Assembly (NCBI GenBank): GCA_036639875.1
Contig: JAVWHX010000039.1
Span: 1 to 22,157 of the forward strand
Length of the DNA stretch: 22,157 nucleotides
Origin: JAVWHX01 sp036639875
GTDB taxonomy: Bacteria > Bacillota_I > Bacilli_A > Erysipelotrichales > Coprobacillaceae
Direction: 5' to 3'
Made by a program: the position numbers and the translations under genes. Within the stretch, counting starts at the first letter, position 1; every line of letters starts with the position of its first letter. The notes beneath the pieces are model-generated. The model was not told where the DNA came from, did not search any database, and saw only the letters and a list, made by a program, of their open reading frames with translations. Of this stretch, positions 6,827-14,669 are shown piece by piece.

Positions 6827-7792
6827 CTATCTATATCCAGCAGCAGTTTTCAACCAAGTCAAGCGACGTCCTTTAATTGTCATTGCTAATTGATAAATAT
6901 TTTCAGGAGTAGCCATTCCACTACAGCTTGCATCTCCAATAGCATGTATATCAGCTCCTGTCTGTTTTGACAATAAACCACACATTCTTACTGTCTCTTC
7001 ATCAGATCCCTCTACTGACCCATCTAAAAAGCTCATTGCAAGTGTTGATCCATCATGATATTCATGAATAAATGTTACCAATTCTCTTATACCTTCAACA
7101 GTAATTCCAGTTCTTGAACCAGGCATTGGCAAACATATAACATCAGCTCCAGCGTCAATTAACTGTGCAATAACTTCTTTGCTATCTTTGCGAAGTGGGT
7201 CTCCTAAAACTTTTTCCTTAACACCATCTTCCCATTTTCCTGCCCAAATCATAACTTTATCACCTAAGATAGCTTTTGCTCTTTTAGTAGCATCAACTAT
7301 AGTTTCCATTGTTGTACCTGTTCCAGGATTCCCAGCCAACACAACAAAATCAACTTCTTCTTTAATCAGTTTTTTTAAGTTTTCATCACTTGCGACTCTT
7401 TCTTTTCTGACAAGTGAGCCAGTTGATGTAGAAGTAGAAAGATCATCTTTTAAACCACATTCTAAATATACACCTAGTGGTCCTTTTGTTAATGTTTTCA
7501 TTTCTTTCAAACGATATGAATGGGTAACATATTTTCCATTTTCATATATTTGAACTTCAAACGCTGGTATCTTGATAGTTTCATCCATTGGGTACCCATT
7601 GAAAAAAACCATGTCAGCCCCCATAGATTCTGCTAACTCAGGATTTGTTGTACCTTCAAGTAGTGGTGGATGTCCAATATAATTTTGAGATAAAACAACA
7701 CGTCCCTCACTCGCTCTAATAGAATCTTTCAATTCTTTCGCACACATTGTACGTATTTCACTTCTACATGAACTTATTAATCTTCTAGCCAT
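6827..7792 (-). CDS. Uncharacterised barrel-like protein (DUF7916-like)
   Basis: A 321-residue soluble protein with alternating beta/alpha pattern typical of a TIM-barrel. I do not know its reaction. I believe it belongs to the family now called DUF7916, older records of which are labelled PEP-phosphonomutase- or dehalogenase-like without proof; check by profile search. Visible motifs are LSQNYIGHPPLLEGTTNPEL (about 34-53), ADMVFFNGYP, VVLAGNPGTGTTMETIVDA, ADVICLPMPGSRTGI and a conserved-looking end AIGDASCSGMATPENIYQLA. Repeated Gly-rich turns could hold a phosphate. The ribosome site AAAGGAG precedes the ATG. It lies 11 bp downstream of EIIB and 9 bp upstream of the RpiB-family gene, so it is probably an enzyme or accessory factor of this PTS pathway. 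Confidence 0.6.
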   Translation of the reverse strand: MARRLISSCRSEIRTMCAKELKDSIRASEGRVVLSQNYIGHPPLLEGTTNPELAESMGADMVFFNGYPMDETIKIPAFEVQIYENGKYVTHSYRLKEMKTLTKGPLGVYLECGLKDDLSTSTSTGSLVRKERVASDENLKKLIKEEVDFVVLAGNPGTGTTMETIVDATKRAKAILGDKVMIWAGKWEDGVKEKVLGDPLRKDSKEVIAQLIDAGADVICLPMPGSRTGITVEGIRELVTFIHEYHDGSTLAMSFLDGSVEGSDEETVRMCGLLSKQTGADIHAIGDASCSGMATPENIYQLAMTIKGRRLTWLKTAAGYR

Positions 7793-7803
7793 CTTTTTCT
7801 CCT

Positions 7804-8103
7804 TTATTTTCCTAAAAGTTCTAATGCTCTTGCAAGAACCTTTGCTCCATTCATCATTCCATAATCTTGCATTTGAATAACCTCAACTGGTTTATCTGGA
7901 TACATTGATTTTACTTTTTTTAATTCAAAACGTACTTGAGGTCCCAATAAAATAACCTCTGCTTTATCACCATAAGAAGCAATCGCTCCCACTGGATGAG
8001 CTTCTATATTGGCTTCTACACCTTTTTCTTTAGCCGCCTCGTTCATACGATTAACCAACAAACTTGTAGACATTCCTGCCGCACATACTAATAAAATATT
8101 CAT
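7804..8103 (-). CDS. PTS lactose/cellobiose-type EIIB component
   Basis: Cytosolic phosphocarrier that passes phosphate from EIIA to the sugar bound by EIIC. The 99-residue protein opens with the P-loop-like VCAAGMSTS, placing the phosphorylated Cys at 7, and has the family's LLGPQVRFE segment. It is a stand-alone domain. Its likely partner EIIC is encoded separately at 15211-16545; no EIIA gene is in the window. It lies in the middle of the eight-gene operon, 12 bp from each neighbour, tying the isomerase, epimerase and GH1 enzymes to PTS-imported, phosphorylated substrate. Confidence 0.93.
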   Translation of the reverse strand: MNILLVCAAGMSTSLLVNRMNEAAKEKGVEANIEAHPVGAIASYGDKAEVILLGPQVRFELKKVKSMYPDKPVEVIQMQDYGMMNGAKVLARALELLGK

Positions 8104-8115
8104 AACTATTTTCCT

Positions 8116-8766
8116 CTATAACTTTCTTAAATTTTCACATAGTTCTTTATATGTTTTCTCTTTACCAAACAATGCTGATGTACCTAGAATAAATCCATCA
8201 ACGCCTATCTTTGATAATCTATCAACAACCTCTGGTGAACATGCGCCATCAACCATCACTTTATAACTATATTCTTTTTTAACCTCACAAAATTGAATAA
8301 ACTTGTTATCTACAAAGTCTAAATATTTTTGTCCCGCAAACCCAGGATTAACACTCATTACCATAACATAATCAACTAATGATAATAATTCTTTTACAGT
8401 TTCAAATGATGTTCCAGGACAAATAGCAATTCCTGGATGAACTCCAGCATCCTTAATTTGTTGTAATACTCTTGTAATATGCGGATTACCTTCAGGATGA
8501 ACATATATGATTTTTACACCCATCTTAGCAAATGCTTCAATATATTGTTCTGGATGTGTAATCATTAAATGCACATCACATGGTTGAGTAGCTGTTTGAG
8601 TGATATATTCAATATCTTGTAGTCCCATTCCAAAGTTTGGCACATAACTTCCATCCATAACATCTAAATGAAAAATATCAATACCTGCATTCTCCAAGTC
8701 TTTAATTTCTTTTTCTAAATGATTAAATTTTGCACACATCATAGATGGACATAATAATTTTCCCAT
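8116..8766 (-). CDS. Ribulose-phosphate 3-epimerase family, AlsE-like (allulose-6-phosphate 3-epimerase)
   Basis: TIM-barrel metal-dependent epimerase that inverts C3 of a ketose phosphate. Metal and catalytic residues of the family are all present: His33 and Asp35 (FHLDVMDG), His66 (VHLMI) and Asp173. Several signatures resemble AlsE of E. coli rather than Rpe: SMMC near the start where Rpe has SIL, VDGACS where Rpe has VDGGI, and GTSALF near the end, like GTSGLF in AlsE. The AlsE reaction turns D-allulose 6-phosphate into fructose 6-phosphate. The RpiB-family isomerase is three genes away in the same operon. Automatic pipelines would call this rpe; the distinction is from remembered sequences and needs a tree. 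Confidence 0.8.
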   Translation of the reverse strand: MGKLLCPSMMCAKFNHLEKEIKDLENAGIDIFHLDVMDGSYVPNFGMGLQDIEYITQTATQPCDVHLMITHPEQYIEAFAKMGVKIIYVHPEGNPHITRVLQQIKDAGVHPGIAICPGTSFETVKELLSLVDYVMVMSVNPGFAGQKYLDFVDNKFIQFCEVKKEYSYKVMVDGACSPEVVDRLSKIGVDGFILGTSALFGKEKTYKELCENLRKL

Positions 8767-8791
8767 AAATAAAAACCCCTCTCCTTAATAA

Positions 8792-10204
8792 CTAATAATC
8801 AATATTGTTCTTTAAGTCCTCTCCATGACTTTGAATAACCTTTTTATACCAATAGAATGATTTCTTTGGATAACGTTTCATTGATTTTATTGTATGTTCA
8901 TATCTATCTACATAGATAAACCCATACCTTTTGACAAAACCTTCTCTTGTTGAATGAAGATCATGTGCTGACCAAGTTAAATATCCTAATAAATTCACAC
9001 CATCAGCTACTGCTTCTTTCATACATTCGATATGTCTAGATAAATAATCGATTCGATAATCATCATAAACTTTATGATTTTCATCTATTTCTTCAGTTGC
9101 TCCCATACCATTTTCTAAAATTAATATAGGTAATTGATAACGATGATTAATTTCTGTTAATTGATAATAGAAGCCATCTGGATCAATAATCCATCCCCAT
9201 TCTGTTTCATCACAATATGGATTCAAATTACCAGGACGATATTGAACCAATGCTTCTTGTACTTCTTTTGGTGCTGGAGCATCTTTTAACACTTCACCGC
9301 TTTCATTGTCTCTTACAACGCTTGTAGAATAATAAGTTGTTGAGATTAAATCTGGTTTCACAGAAGCAATCAACACTTTATCTTCTTCAGTAATAACCGG
9401 CATACAATCTATTTCTTCTAGATAATTTAAGAAATATTGTGGATAAGCACCTCTGCAATAAGTATCAAGATAAGCCCAATTCATAATATACATTTGACGT
9501 TGTGCTTTTCTAACATCTTTTGGATTGCAAGTTGCTGGATAGACAACCCCAGTTGCACAGTTAGGACCTATCTTCGCTGAAGGATCGATTTCATGACAAG
9601 CATTAACACATCTTGCATAAGCTAAAGTTAGATGATGTTCATATTGCCATTTCTCTTTTTCTGTTAAATTTATTGCTCCCATACTATATTCTGGTTCCTG
9701 CGGAAATAAGTTAGGTTCATTAAATGGCGTATAATATTGAATTCTACCTTTAAAATATTCAAAAATAGTTCTGACATATTTTTCATATAAATCAATAACT
9801 TTACGATCCATAAAACCACCGTATTTATCTTGTAAGACTTGTGGTAAATCATAAGCATAAAGTGTTGCAACTGGCGTAATACCACGTTTGATTAAACCAT
9901 CAACCATTCTGTCATAGAACTCTAAACCTTTTTGATTTGGAGTTGTTTCTTCACCAGTTGGATATATTCTTGTCCAAGCAATCGAGAAACGATAAATAGT
10001 GAACCCCATTTCTTGATATAAATCTAAATCTTCTTCTAAATGATGAAAATGGTCACTAGCCGTATGAAAATTAGAATATCCATTATTTAATATACGTGTA
10101 TCACTAATAGATACACCTTTTCCATCAACATCCCAAGCCCCTTCAAATTGTTGAGCATTGGTAGAACTTCCCCACATAAATGAATCAGGTAATTTTTTAG
10201 TCAT
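8792..10204 (-). CDS. GH1 phospho-beta-glycosidase with altered glycone pocket (first gene of the eight-gene operon)
   Basis: GH1 retaining glycosidase, 470 residues. Acid/base Glu163 lies in TPFNEPN and nucleophile Glu364 in LILENG. The 6-phosphate-binding set is Ser418, Lys425 and Tyr427 in the VKRYGFIYVD region. Gln19 in NAQQFEGAW, which contacts O3/O4, is kept. Oddity: the nearly invariant His of TLYH[WF]DLP, which in GH1 structures hydrogen-bonds O3 of the glycone, is Ala117 here (TLYAYDLP). That predicts a glycone different at C3, for example allose, the C3 epimer of glucose. A longer frame starts at 10264, but it would run through the operator region; ATG 10204-10202 with AGGAGG at 10218-10213 is the real start. 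It leads the operon behind a cre/LacI-type operator. Confidence 0.88.
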   Translation of the reverse strand: MTKKLPDSFMWGSSTNAQQFEGAWDVDGKGVSISDTRILNNGYSNFHTASDHFHHLEEDLDLYQEMGFTIYRFSIAWTRIYPTGEETTPNQKGLEFYDRMVDGLIKRGITPVATLYAYDLPQVLQDKYGGFMDRKVIDLYEKYVRTIFEYFKGRIQYYTPFNEPNLFPQEPEYSMGAINLTEKEKWQYEHHLTLAYARCVNACHEIDPSAKIGPNCATGVVYPATCNPKDVRKAQRQMYIMNWAYLDTYCRGAYPQYFLNYLEEIDCMPVITEEDKVLIASVKPDLISTTYYSTSVVRDNESGEVLKDAPAPKEVQEALVQYRPGNLNPYCDETEWGWIIDPDGFYYQLTEINHRYQLPILILENGMGATEEIDENHKVYDDYRIDYLSRHIECMKEAVADGVNLLGYLTWSAHDLHSTREGFVKRYGFIYVDRYEHTIKSMKRYPKKSFYWYKKVIQSHGEDLKNNIDY

Positions 10205-10245
10205 TATGAAATCCTCCTCTTTATACTTCCATTTTAAAGCATTTG

Positions 10246-10291
10246 GGTAAACGTTTCCACACAAGGTAACGGCATACCTTGTGCCATTATA
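10246..10291 (-). promoter_or_regulatory. GH1 operon promoter region: operator, adjacent dyad and -10
   Basis: A perfect TATAAT (10291-10286, minus) has no good -35, suggesting help from an activator. The predicted start, near 10280, falls inside a 24-bp dyad at 10260-10283 (9-bp arms CACAAGGTA / TACCTTGTG, 6-bp centre). Immediately next to it is the operator at 10246-10259, TGGAAACGTTTACC on the minus strand, one base off the cre consensus. The two sites abut, so two regulators, or one regulator plus an RNA hairpin, may act here. Confidence 0.6.
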
Positions 10292-10330
10292 AAGTTATCT
10301 ATAAAATTTTTATTTCTTACCATCAAAATG

Positions 10331-10381
10331 AGTAAACGTTTCCATAATTTGTTTGTAAATATTGAAAAAAAATTATATAAT
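10331..10381 (+). promoter_or_regulatory. lacI-family gene promoter and operator
   Basis: TTGTAA (10353-10358), 17 bp, TATAAT (10376-10381) form a good promoter for the regulator. The operator AGTAAACGTTTCCA at 10331-10344 ends nine bases before the -35. It is 85 bp, centre to centre, from the operator of the divergent GH1 operon, close to a whole number of helical turns, so looping between the two is possible. Confidence 0.6.
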
Positions 10382-10401
10382 GAATGTAGGAGTGAAATTA
10401 T

Positions 10402-11424
10402 ATGGATAAAAAAAGAAGTATTTCAATTAAGGAGATTGCCAAACTCTCTAATGTATCTGTCGCTACAGTATCGAGAGTTATTAACAATAATGGGCGGTTT
10501 TCTGAAGAAACAAGAAAAAAGGTACAAGGTGTTATTGATAAGTATGGTTATACAACCAATATGGCAGCTAAAAGTTTAAGAATGTCAAAATCTAAAACTG
10601 TAGGATTAATTGTTCCTAACATAGATAATGAGTGGTTCTCACATGTTGTTTTAGAAATTGAGAAACAGTTTTTTGAAAAGAATTATTCTGTATTTATTTG
10701 TAATACTTCACAAGATGAAGATAAAGAGATTGCTTATTTTAAATCTTTAGATTCTAAACTAGTTGATGGAATTATTTGTATTTCGGGTCGTGAAGAAATC
10801 CCTACAAATATTATTACAAGAGATATTCCAATTGTTTGTATTGATAGAAAACCAGCTGATCATAGTGATGTTTATTATGTAGAATCTAACCATTATAGTG
10901 GTGGATATCTAGCGACAGAAGAATTAATAAAGAAAGGCTGTAAGAAAATTGCGATTGTTTCAAGAAACAAGACTTTATCAGTGAATAAACAACGTTTAGA
11001 AGGGTATAAACAAGCTCTCAAAGATTATAATCTACCTGAGAATAAAGAACTTCAAGTTCTCCTAGATATCTCTAGCGCCAATTACGAAGGAGCCCGTGAA
11101 GCCATGAATCAATTAATCAAGTCAGGAGTTTCTTTTGATGGAGTTTTTGCGACAAATGACTGGCGTGCATACGGTGTGATGGTTGCTTTAGCAGAAAATC
11201 ATAAACGAGTTCCTAAAGATGTGAAAGTTATAGGTTTTGATGATATTTCTATTTCATATGCTTGTCAGCCTTCCTTATCAACAATTCGTCAAGATGTTAA
11301 AGGAATCGCTAAAAAAGCAACAAGTTTATTACTAGATCTAATGGATGACAAAGAAATACAAGTCAGTGAAAGACGTTATATTCTACCAGTCGAAGTCATT
11401 AGCCGTGATTCAACAACAAAATAA
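10402..11424 (+). CDS. LacI-family transcriptional regulator
   Basis: Sugar-responsive repressor, 340 residues. The N-terminal HTH is clear (ISIKEIAKLSNVSVATVSRV, about 7-26), followed by the hinge helix region TNMAAKSLRMSKS that inserts in the minor groove and the start of the core at TVGLIVPN. The rest is a periplasmic-binding-protein-like sensor: VDGIICISG, CIDRKP, GCKKIAIVSRN and FATNDWRAYGVM are family landmarks. It is more like a local sugar regulator (RbsR/ScrR type) than CcpA. It is divergent from the eight-gene GH1 operon with operators on both sides, so it probably represses that operon and itself, and perhaps the EIIC and oxidoreductase promoters that carry the same site. The ribosome site is TAGGAG before the ATG. 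Confidence 0.9.
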   Translation: MDKKRSISIKEIAKLSNVSVATVSRVINNNGRFSEETRKKVQGVIDKYGYTTNMAAKSLRMSKSKTVGLIVPNIDNEWFSHVVLEIEKQFFEKNYSVFICNTSQDEDKEIAYFKSLDSKLVDGIICISGREEIPTNIITRDIPIVCIDRKPADHSDVYYVESNHYSGGYLATEELIKKGCKKIAIVSRNKTLSVNKQRLEGYKQALKDYNLPENKELQVLLDISSANYEGAREAMNQLIKSGVSFDGVFATNDWRAYGVMVALAENHKRVPKDVKVIGFDDISISYACQPSLSTIRQDVKGIAKKATSLLLDLMDDKEIQVSERRYILPVEVISRDSTTK

Positions 11425-11452
11425 GCCCCATATCATTGGGGCTTGTTTTTTT
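11423..11452 (+). terminator. Terminator of the lacI-family gene
   Basis: Perfect 8-bp stem AAGCCCCA (11423-11430) / TGGGGCTT (11437-11444), 6-nt loop, then GTTTTTTT. It overlaps the stop codon. It may also slow transcripts of the convergent GH1 gene, although the T-run on that side is weak. Confidence 0.88.
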
Positions 11453-11464
11453 ATTTTATTCAAT

Positions 11465-12892
11465 TTAATATTTAATATCATTTATCAAATCTTTGCCATT
11501 TGTTTCAATCACTTTTTTATACCAATAGAAAGATTTTTTCTTATAACGTTTCAAATCTAAAATATCTTTAAAATCTCTATTCACATAAACAAATCCATAT
11601 CTTTTTCTTATCTCTTTATGACTACTTAAAAAATCAATTGGACTCCAAGCAAGATATCCCATTACATCAATACCATCATGTTCAATAGCTGTCTTTAAAC
11701 TCGTAATATGTTTTTGATAATAACCAATTCTTTCATCATCATAAACTTTTCCATTTTCTAATTTTTCATCTATCCCTATTCCATTTTCAACAATAAACAA
11801 CGGTTTATGATAACGATCATAGAAATCAATTAAAGAATATCTCATCCCTTCACTATCTATTTGCCAACCCCACTCATTAGCAGTATAGTTTGGATTCTTA
11901 ATACCGCGACGATCAAATAAGATAGCATCTTCTAATTCAATTGGATCTTTTATGTCATCAAATGAACTTTGAACATTACTACGATAATAAGAAAATGCTA
12001 TATAATCTAATTTCTTTGAAGCAGATAATAAAACTGCTTTTTCTTGATCACTAATATCCACTTGTACATTTCTGATATCCATATAATGAGTGAAATAGTG
12101 TGGTAATACTCCAAAATTCATAATATCTAAAGGCAAATAATTGTGCATTTTATTTTTAAAATCTGTTGCAAGAATATCTTCACTCTTACAAGTTAATGGA
12201 TAAAATGGAGCATGACCTACCATTCCTCCTACCATTGCTTTTGGATCAACGCTTTTAATCACTTCCACTGCTTTTGCATGTGCAACTTGAGTATTAATTG
12301 TTAATTGTGAAAACATTTCACTCATACTCATTTCTTCTGGTTTATAACACCCTGCAACCAAGTCAGTTTGATAAGGAGCAAGATTAATTTCATTATATGT
12401 TAACCAATATTTTACTTTTCCTTTTAACCTTTCAACAACACTTTCTACATGTCTAGCATAAAATTCAATAACATCTTTATTTAAGAAACCATTATATTTT
12501 CTAAGCAAGTTATCAGGCATATCAAAATGAACCAAAGATACAACAGGTTCAATTCCTTTTTCAAGTAAATAATCAATCATTTCTTCATAATAATCTAAAC
12601 CTAATTGATTAGGTTTTTCATCATCACCCATTGGGTGAATTCTAGACCATACTACTGAAAAACGATAAGCCTTAAATCCCATTTCTGCCATTAAATCAAT
12701 GTCTTCTTTAAAATGATGATAATGATCAGTTGCTACTGAAGTATCACAGAACATTGGAGCAATGCCTTTTTCTGGTGTTACAACCAATGTATCATAAACA
12801 TTTAACCCTTTACCATCTTCTAAATAACCACCTTCTGCTTGAACATTACTTAAAGCAGCACCCCATAAAAAATCTTTACTTATTTTATTCAT
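11465..12892 (-). CDS. GH1 6-phospho-beta-glycosidase (operon with manA)
   Basis: Third GH1 enzyme, 475 residues. The catalytic pair is Glu168 (TYNEIN) and Glu369 (IVENG). Asn167 and His122 (VHFDMP), which contact the glycone, are both conserved, unlike in the other two copies. Phosphate-binding residues Ser423/Ser424, Lys430 and Tyr432 lie in SSHKEIRKRYGFVYVN. It follows manA by 12 bp with GGGAGA as ribosome site, so the two are co-transcribed. The pairing suggests that the released sugar phosphate, or a partner sugar, is mannose 6-phosphate, making 6-phospho-beta-mannoside cleavage worth considering; a 6-phospho-beta-glucosidase is the conservative call. Confidence 0.9.
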   Translation of the reverse strand: MNKISKDFLWGAALSNVQAEGGYLEDGKGLNVYDTLVVTPEKGIAPMFCDTSVATDHYHHFKEDIDLMAEMGFKAYRFSVVWSRIHPMGDDEKPNQLGLDYYEEMIDYLLEKGIEPVVSLVHFDMPDNLLRKYNGFLNKDVIEFYARHVESVVERLKGKVKYWLTYNEINLAPYQTDLVAGCYKPEEMSMSEMFSQLTINTQVAHAKAVEVIKSVDPKAMVGGMVGHAPFYPLTCKSEDILATDFKNKMHNYLPLDIMNFGVLPHYFTHYMDIRNVQVDISDQEKAVLLSASKKLDYIAFSYYRSNVQSSFDDIKDPIELEDAILFDRRGIKNPNYTANEWGWQIDSEGMRYSLIDFYDRYHKPLFIVENGIGIDEKLENGKVYDDERIGYYQKHITSLKTAIEHDGIDVMGYLAWSPIDFLSSHKEIRKRYGFVYVNRDFKDILDLKRYKKKSFYWYKKVIETNGKDLINDIKY

Positions 12893-12904
12893 ATTTTCTC
12901 TCCC

Positions 12905-13831
12905 TTATTGAGTTGTCATCATGATTGTCATAGCACCATCAAAATGAACTTGATAATGTGTAGGAATCAAAAAATTATCTCCTACTTTTACTGTTTTTCC
13001 ATCAACTGTCCCATTACCTTTGACAACAGTTGCGAGTTGATAATTATTATCACAATAATCACACTTACCATTAATTAATAATTGCGTAACTGTAAATGAT
13101 TCATTAGACATAAAGACAGTTTTTTTATAATTTAGATATTCAGTGATAATAGGATGAATATTGTTTTGCATATCTTCCTTGTTATAAGATAAACAATCAA
13201 TAGCTTGATTGAGATGTAGTTCACGTTCATTCCCTTTATCATCTTTACGATGATAATCATAGAAACGATATGTGATATCAGTAGCTTGTTGAATCTCGTA
13301 AACAATACTACCTTTTCTTAAAGCATGTAATAATCCTGCTGGTAAATAAACAAAGTCTCCTGGATGAACATCAAGATGTCTAATTAAATCATCCCATTTC
13401 TCATCTTTAACATATTGTCTAAGTTCATCTTCATCTCTAGCATTATGTCCATAAACAATATTTGCTTCCTTCTCAGCTTCAATAAAATACCAAGCTTCAT
13501 TTTTTCCACAAGGAAATCCTACTTTATTAGCATGTTCTAAATCTGGATGAACTTGAATACTTAAATCATCTTCTGGTCCAACCAACGAAATAATAACAGG
13601 AAACTCTTCATTTGGATGACCAAACAAGTCTTGATGATTATTCCATAACTCTAATAATGTTTTTCCAACAAAAGGTTCACTTACACATACTGTTGAAGCA
13701 TCCTTCTGCGCACTAAACGACCAAGATTGACCTATACCTACAGGAAAATCATTATACCCAAAATAATCCTTAACCAATTTATGTCCCCATATTGCAGGAC
13801 GAGGAATTGGCTTAAAAAATAATACTCCCAT
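12905..13831 (-). CDS. manA: Mannose-6-phosphate isomerase, class I
   Basis: Zinc-dependent cupin isomerase converting mannose 6-phosphate to fructose 6-phosphate. The zinc ligands of type I enzymes are visible: Gln93 and His95 (LSIQVHP), Glu112 (GKNEAWYF) and His169 (LPAGLLHAL). The active-site stretch QQATDITYRFYDY contains the expected Arg189. At 308 residues it is the short form common in Bacillota. The ribosome site AAGGAGG precedes the ATG. It is the first gene of a two-gene operon with a GH1 enzyme. No cre/LacI-type operator is seen upstream; a separate dyad lies at 13896-13912. Its position suggests a catabolic role rather than mannose synthesis for glycans. Confidence 0.94.
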   Translation of the reverse strand: MGVLFFKPIPRPAIWGHKLVKDYFGYNDFPVGIGQSWSFSAQKDASTVCVSEPFVGKTLLELWNNHQDLFGHPNEEFPVIISLVGPEDDLSIQVHPDLEHANKVGFPCGKNEAWYFIEAEKEANIVYGHNARDEDELRQYVKDEKWDDLIRHLDVHPGDFVYLPAGLLHALRKGSIVYEIQQATDITYRFYDYHRKDDKGNERELHLNQAIDCLSYNKEDMQNNIHPIITEYLNYKKTVFMSNESFTVTQLLINGKCDYCDNNYQLATVVKGNGTVDGKTVKVGDNFLIPTHYQVHFDGAMTIMMTTQ

Positions 13832-14179
13832 AATTCATTCCTCCTTATCTCTATTTTATTTTATAGATTTTTAATACCTTATCCATAGTATGATTAGTCA
13901 TAACATATGACTTTTATTGCCTTTTAAATCTAATCTTTACTAATTTTATTTAATATAATACCAAAATACACATATTTAAAATTTATAAAACATATGAAAA
14001 AACATGATAAAAAGGCAAGTATTTCAAAATACATAATTCTATAATTAAAATAGAACTTTACATTGAAACTTATAAAAAAAAGGGAATTATCTTATTAATC
14101 TTATCAGTAACCAAAACAATATTTAAGGCCTATATCTATGATTAGTTTTATTGCCAAAATAAAAAGGCATTAATATGCC
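13832..14179. other. Non-coding AT-rich gap upstream of manA
   Basis: This 348-bp stretch holds the manA leader, a 17-bp dyad at 13896-13912 (AGTCATA-ACA-TATGACT), which could be an operator about 65 bp upstream of manA, and at its right end the terminator of the zinc-ribbon genes. No convincing promoter or coding frame was seen; the rest is simple AT-rich sequence. Confidence 0.5.
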
Positions 14180-14181
14180 TT
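14157..14181 (-). terminator. Terminator of the zinc-ribbon gene pair
   Basis: Stem AAGGCAT (14164-14170) / ATGCCTT (14175-14181), 4-nt loop, followed on the minus strand by TTTTTATTTT. It overlaps the stop codon of the upstream gene. Confidence 0.75.
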
Positions 14182-14656
14182 ACATCGTTAATAATGCAAA
14201 CAAAGCAACAACAGTTGTTACACTTGAAAGCATAGTCGCAATTGAAACTATCTTTGGTTTAACTTGATAACGATATTGGATATTGTACAAACGATTAACT
14301 TGTCGTGATTTTGTACAATGATAATTAGAAAGAAGCGCTATAACAAGAATTAAAATTCTCATCCATAAACTTGTTCCCACTCCCCAAGATGCTGGCCATG
14401 GAAAAATTCCTAAACCAAAAGCTAAAATAGCTGTTCCCAACGCAGGTATAATATATGGATTTTTTAATTCATCTAGCTTCTTTTCTCTTTTTGTCTTTTT
14501 TAAATCCTTATCTTTTTGTTCACTTAGTTTATTTTCCCTTTTTTCAGCATACTTTTGTACATCGCTACGTTGTTTCATAACAACAACCTTTTCACCACAA
14601 TTATCACAAAATTTAGCTGTATCACTCATTTTAGAGCCACATTTTCTACAATACAT
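14180..14656 (-). CDS. Zinc-ribbon membrane protein of unknown function (second of pair)
   Basis: A 158-residue protein with an N-terminal zinc ribbon (Cys3, Cys6, Cys17, Cys20; MYCRKCG then FCDNCG), a long Lys/Glu-rich linker of about 40 residues, and three hydrophobic segments likely to span the membrane. A GTG frame begins at 14665, but that codon overlaps the ribosome site GAGGAG (14670-14665); ATG at 14656-14654 is correctly spaced and chosen here. The stop of the preceding gene overlaps this ribosome site, so the two are translationally linked. The family is widespread and uncharacterised in Bacillota; no link to the sugar genes is evident beyond position. Confidence 0.75.
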   Translation of the reverse strand: MYCRKCGSKMSDTAKFCDNCGEKVVVMKQRSDVQKYAEKRENKLSEQKDKDLKKTKREKKLDELKNPYIIPALGTAILAFGLGIFPWPASWGVGTSLWMRILILVIALLSNYHCTKSRQVNRLYNIQYRYQVKPKIVSIATMLSSVTTVVALFALLTM

Positions 14657-14669
14657 ATTGATCACTCCT

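Noticed and set aside
7179..7553. A 124-codon plus-strand frame inside the barrel-like gene, and similar frames inside the GH1, EIIC and ohyA genes
   Set aside because: They lie antisense to well-supported genes, lack ribosome sites and have no recognisable domains.
8116..8766. Plain ribulose-phosphate 3-epimerase of the pentose phosphate pathway
   Set aside because: Not excluded, but the VDGACS, SMMC and GTSALF signatures and the operon context fit AlsE better.
10205..10264. Longer start for the first GH1 of the operon, 20 extra codons
   Set aside because: It would translate through the operator and the ribosome site; ATG at 10204 has AGGAGG 8 bp upstream and begins at the normal GH1 N-terminus.
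14657..14665. GTG start for the second zinc-ribbon gene
   Set aside because: The GTG overlaps the Shine-Dalgarno itself; the ATG nine bases later is properly spaced.
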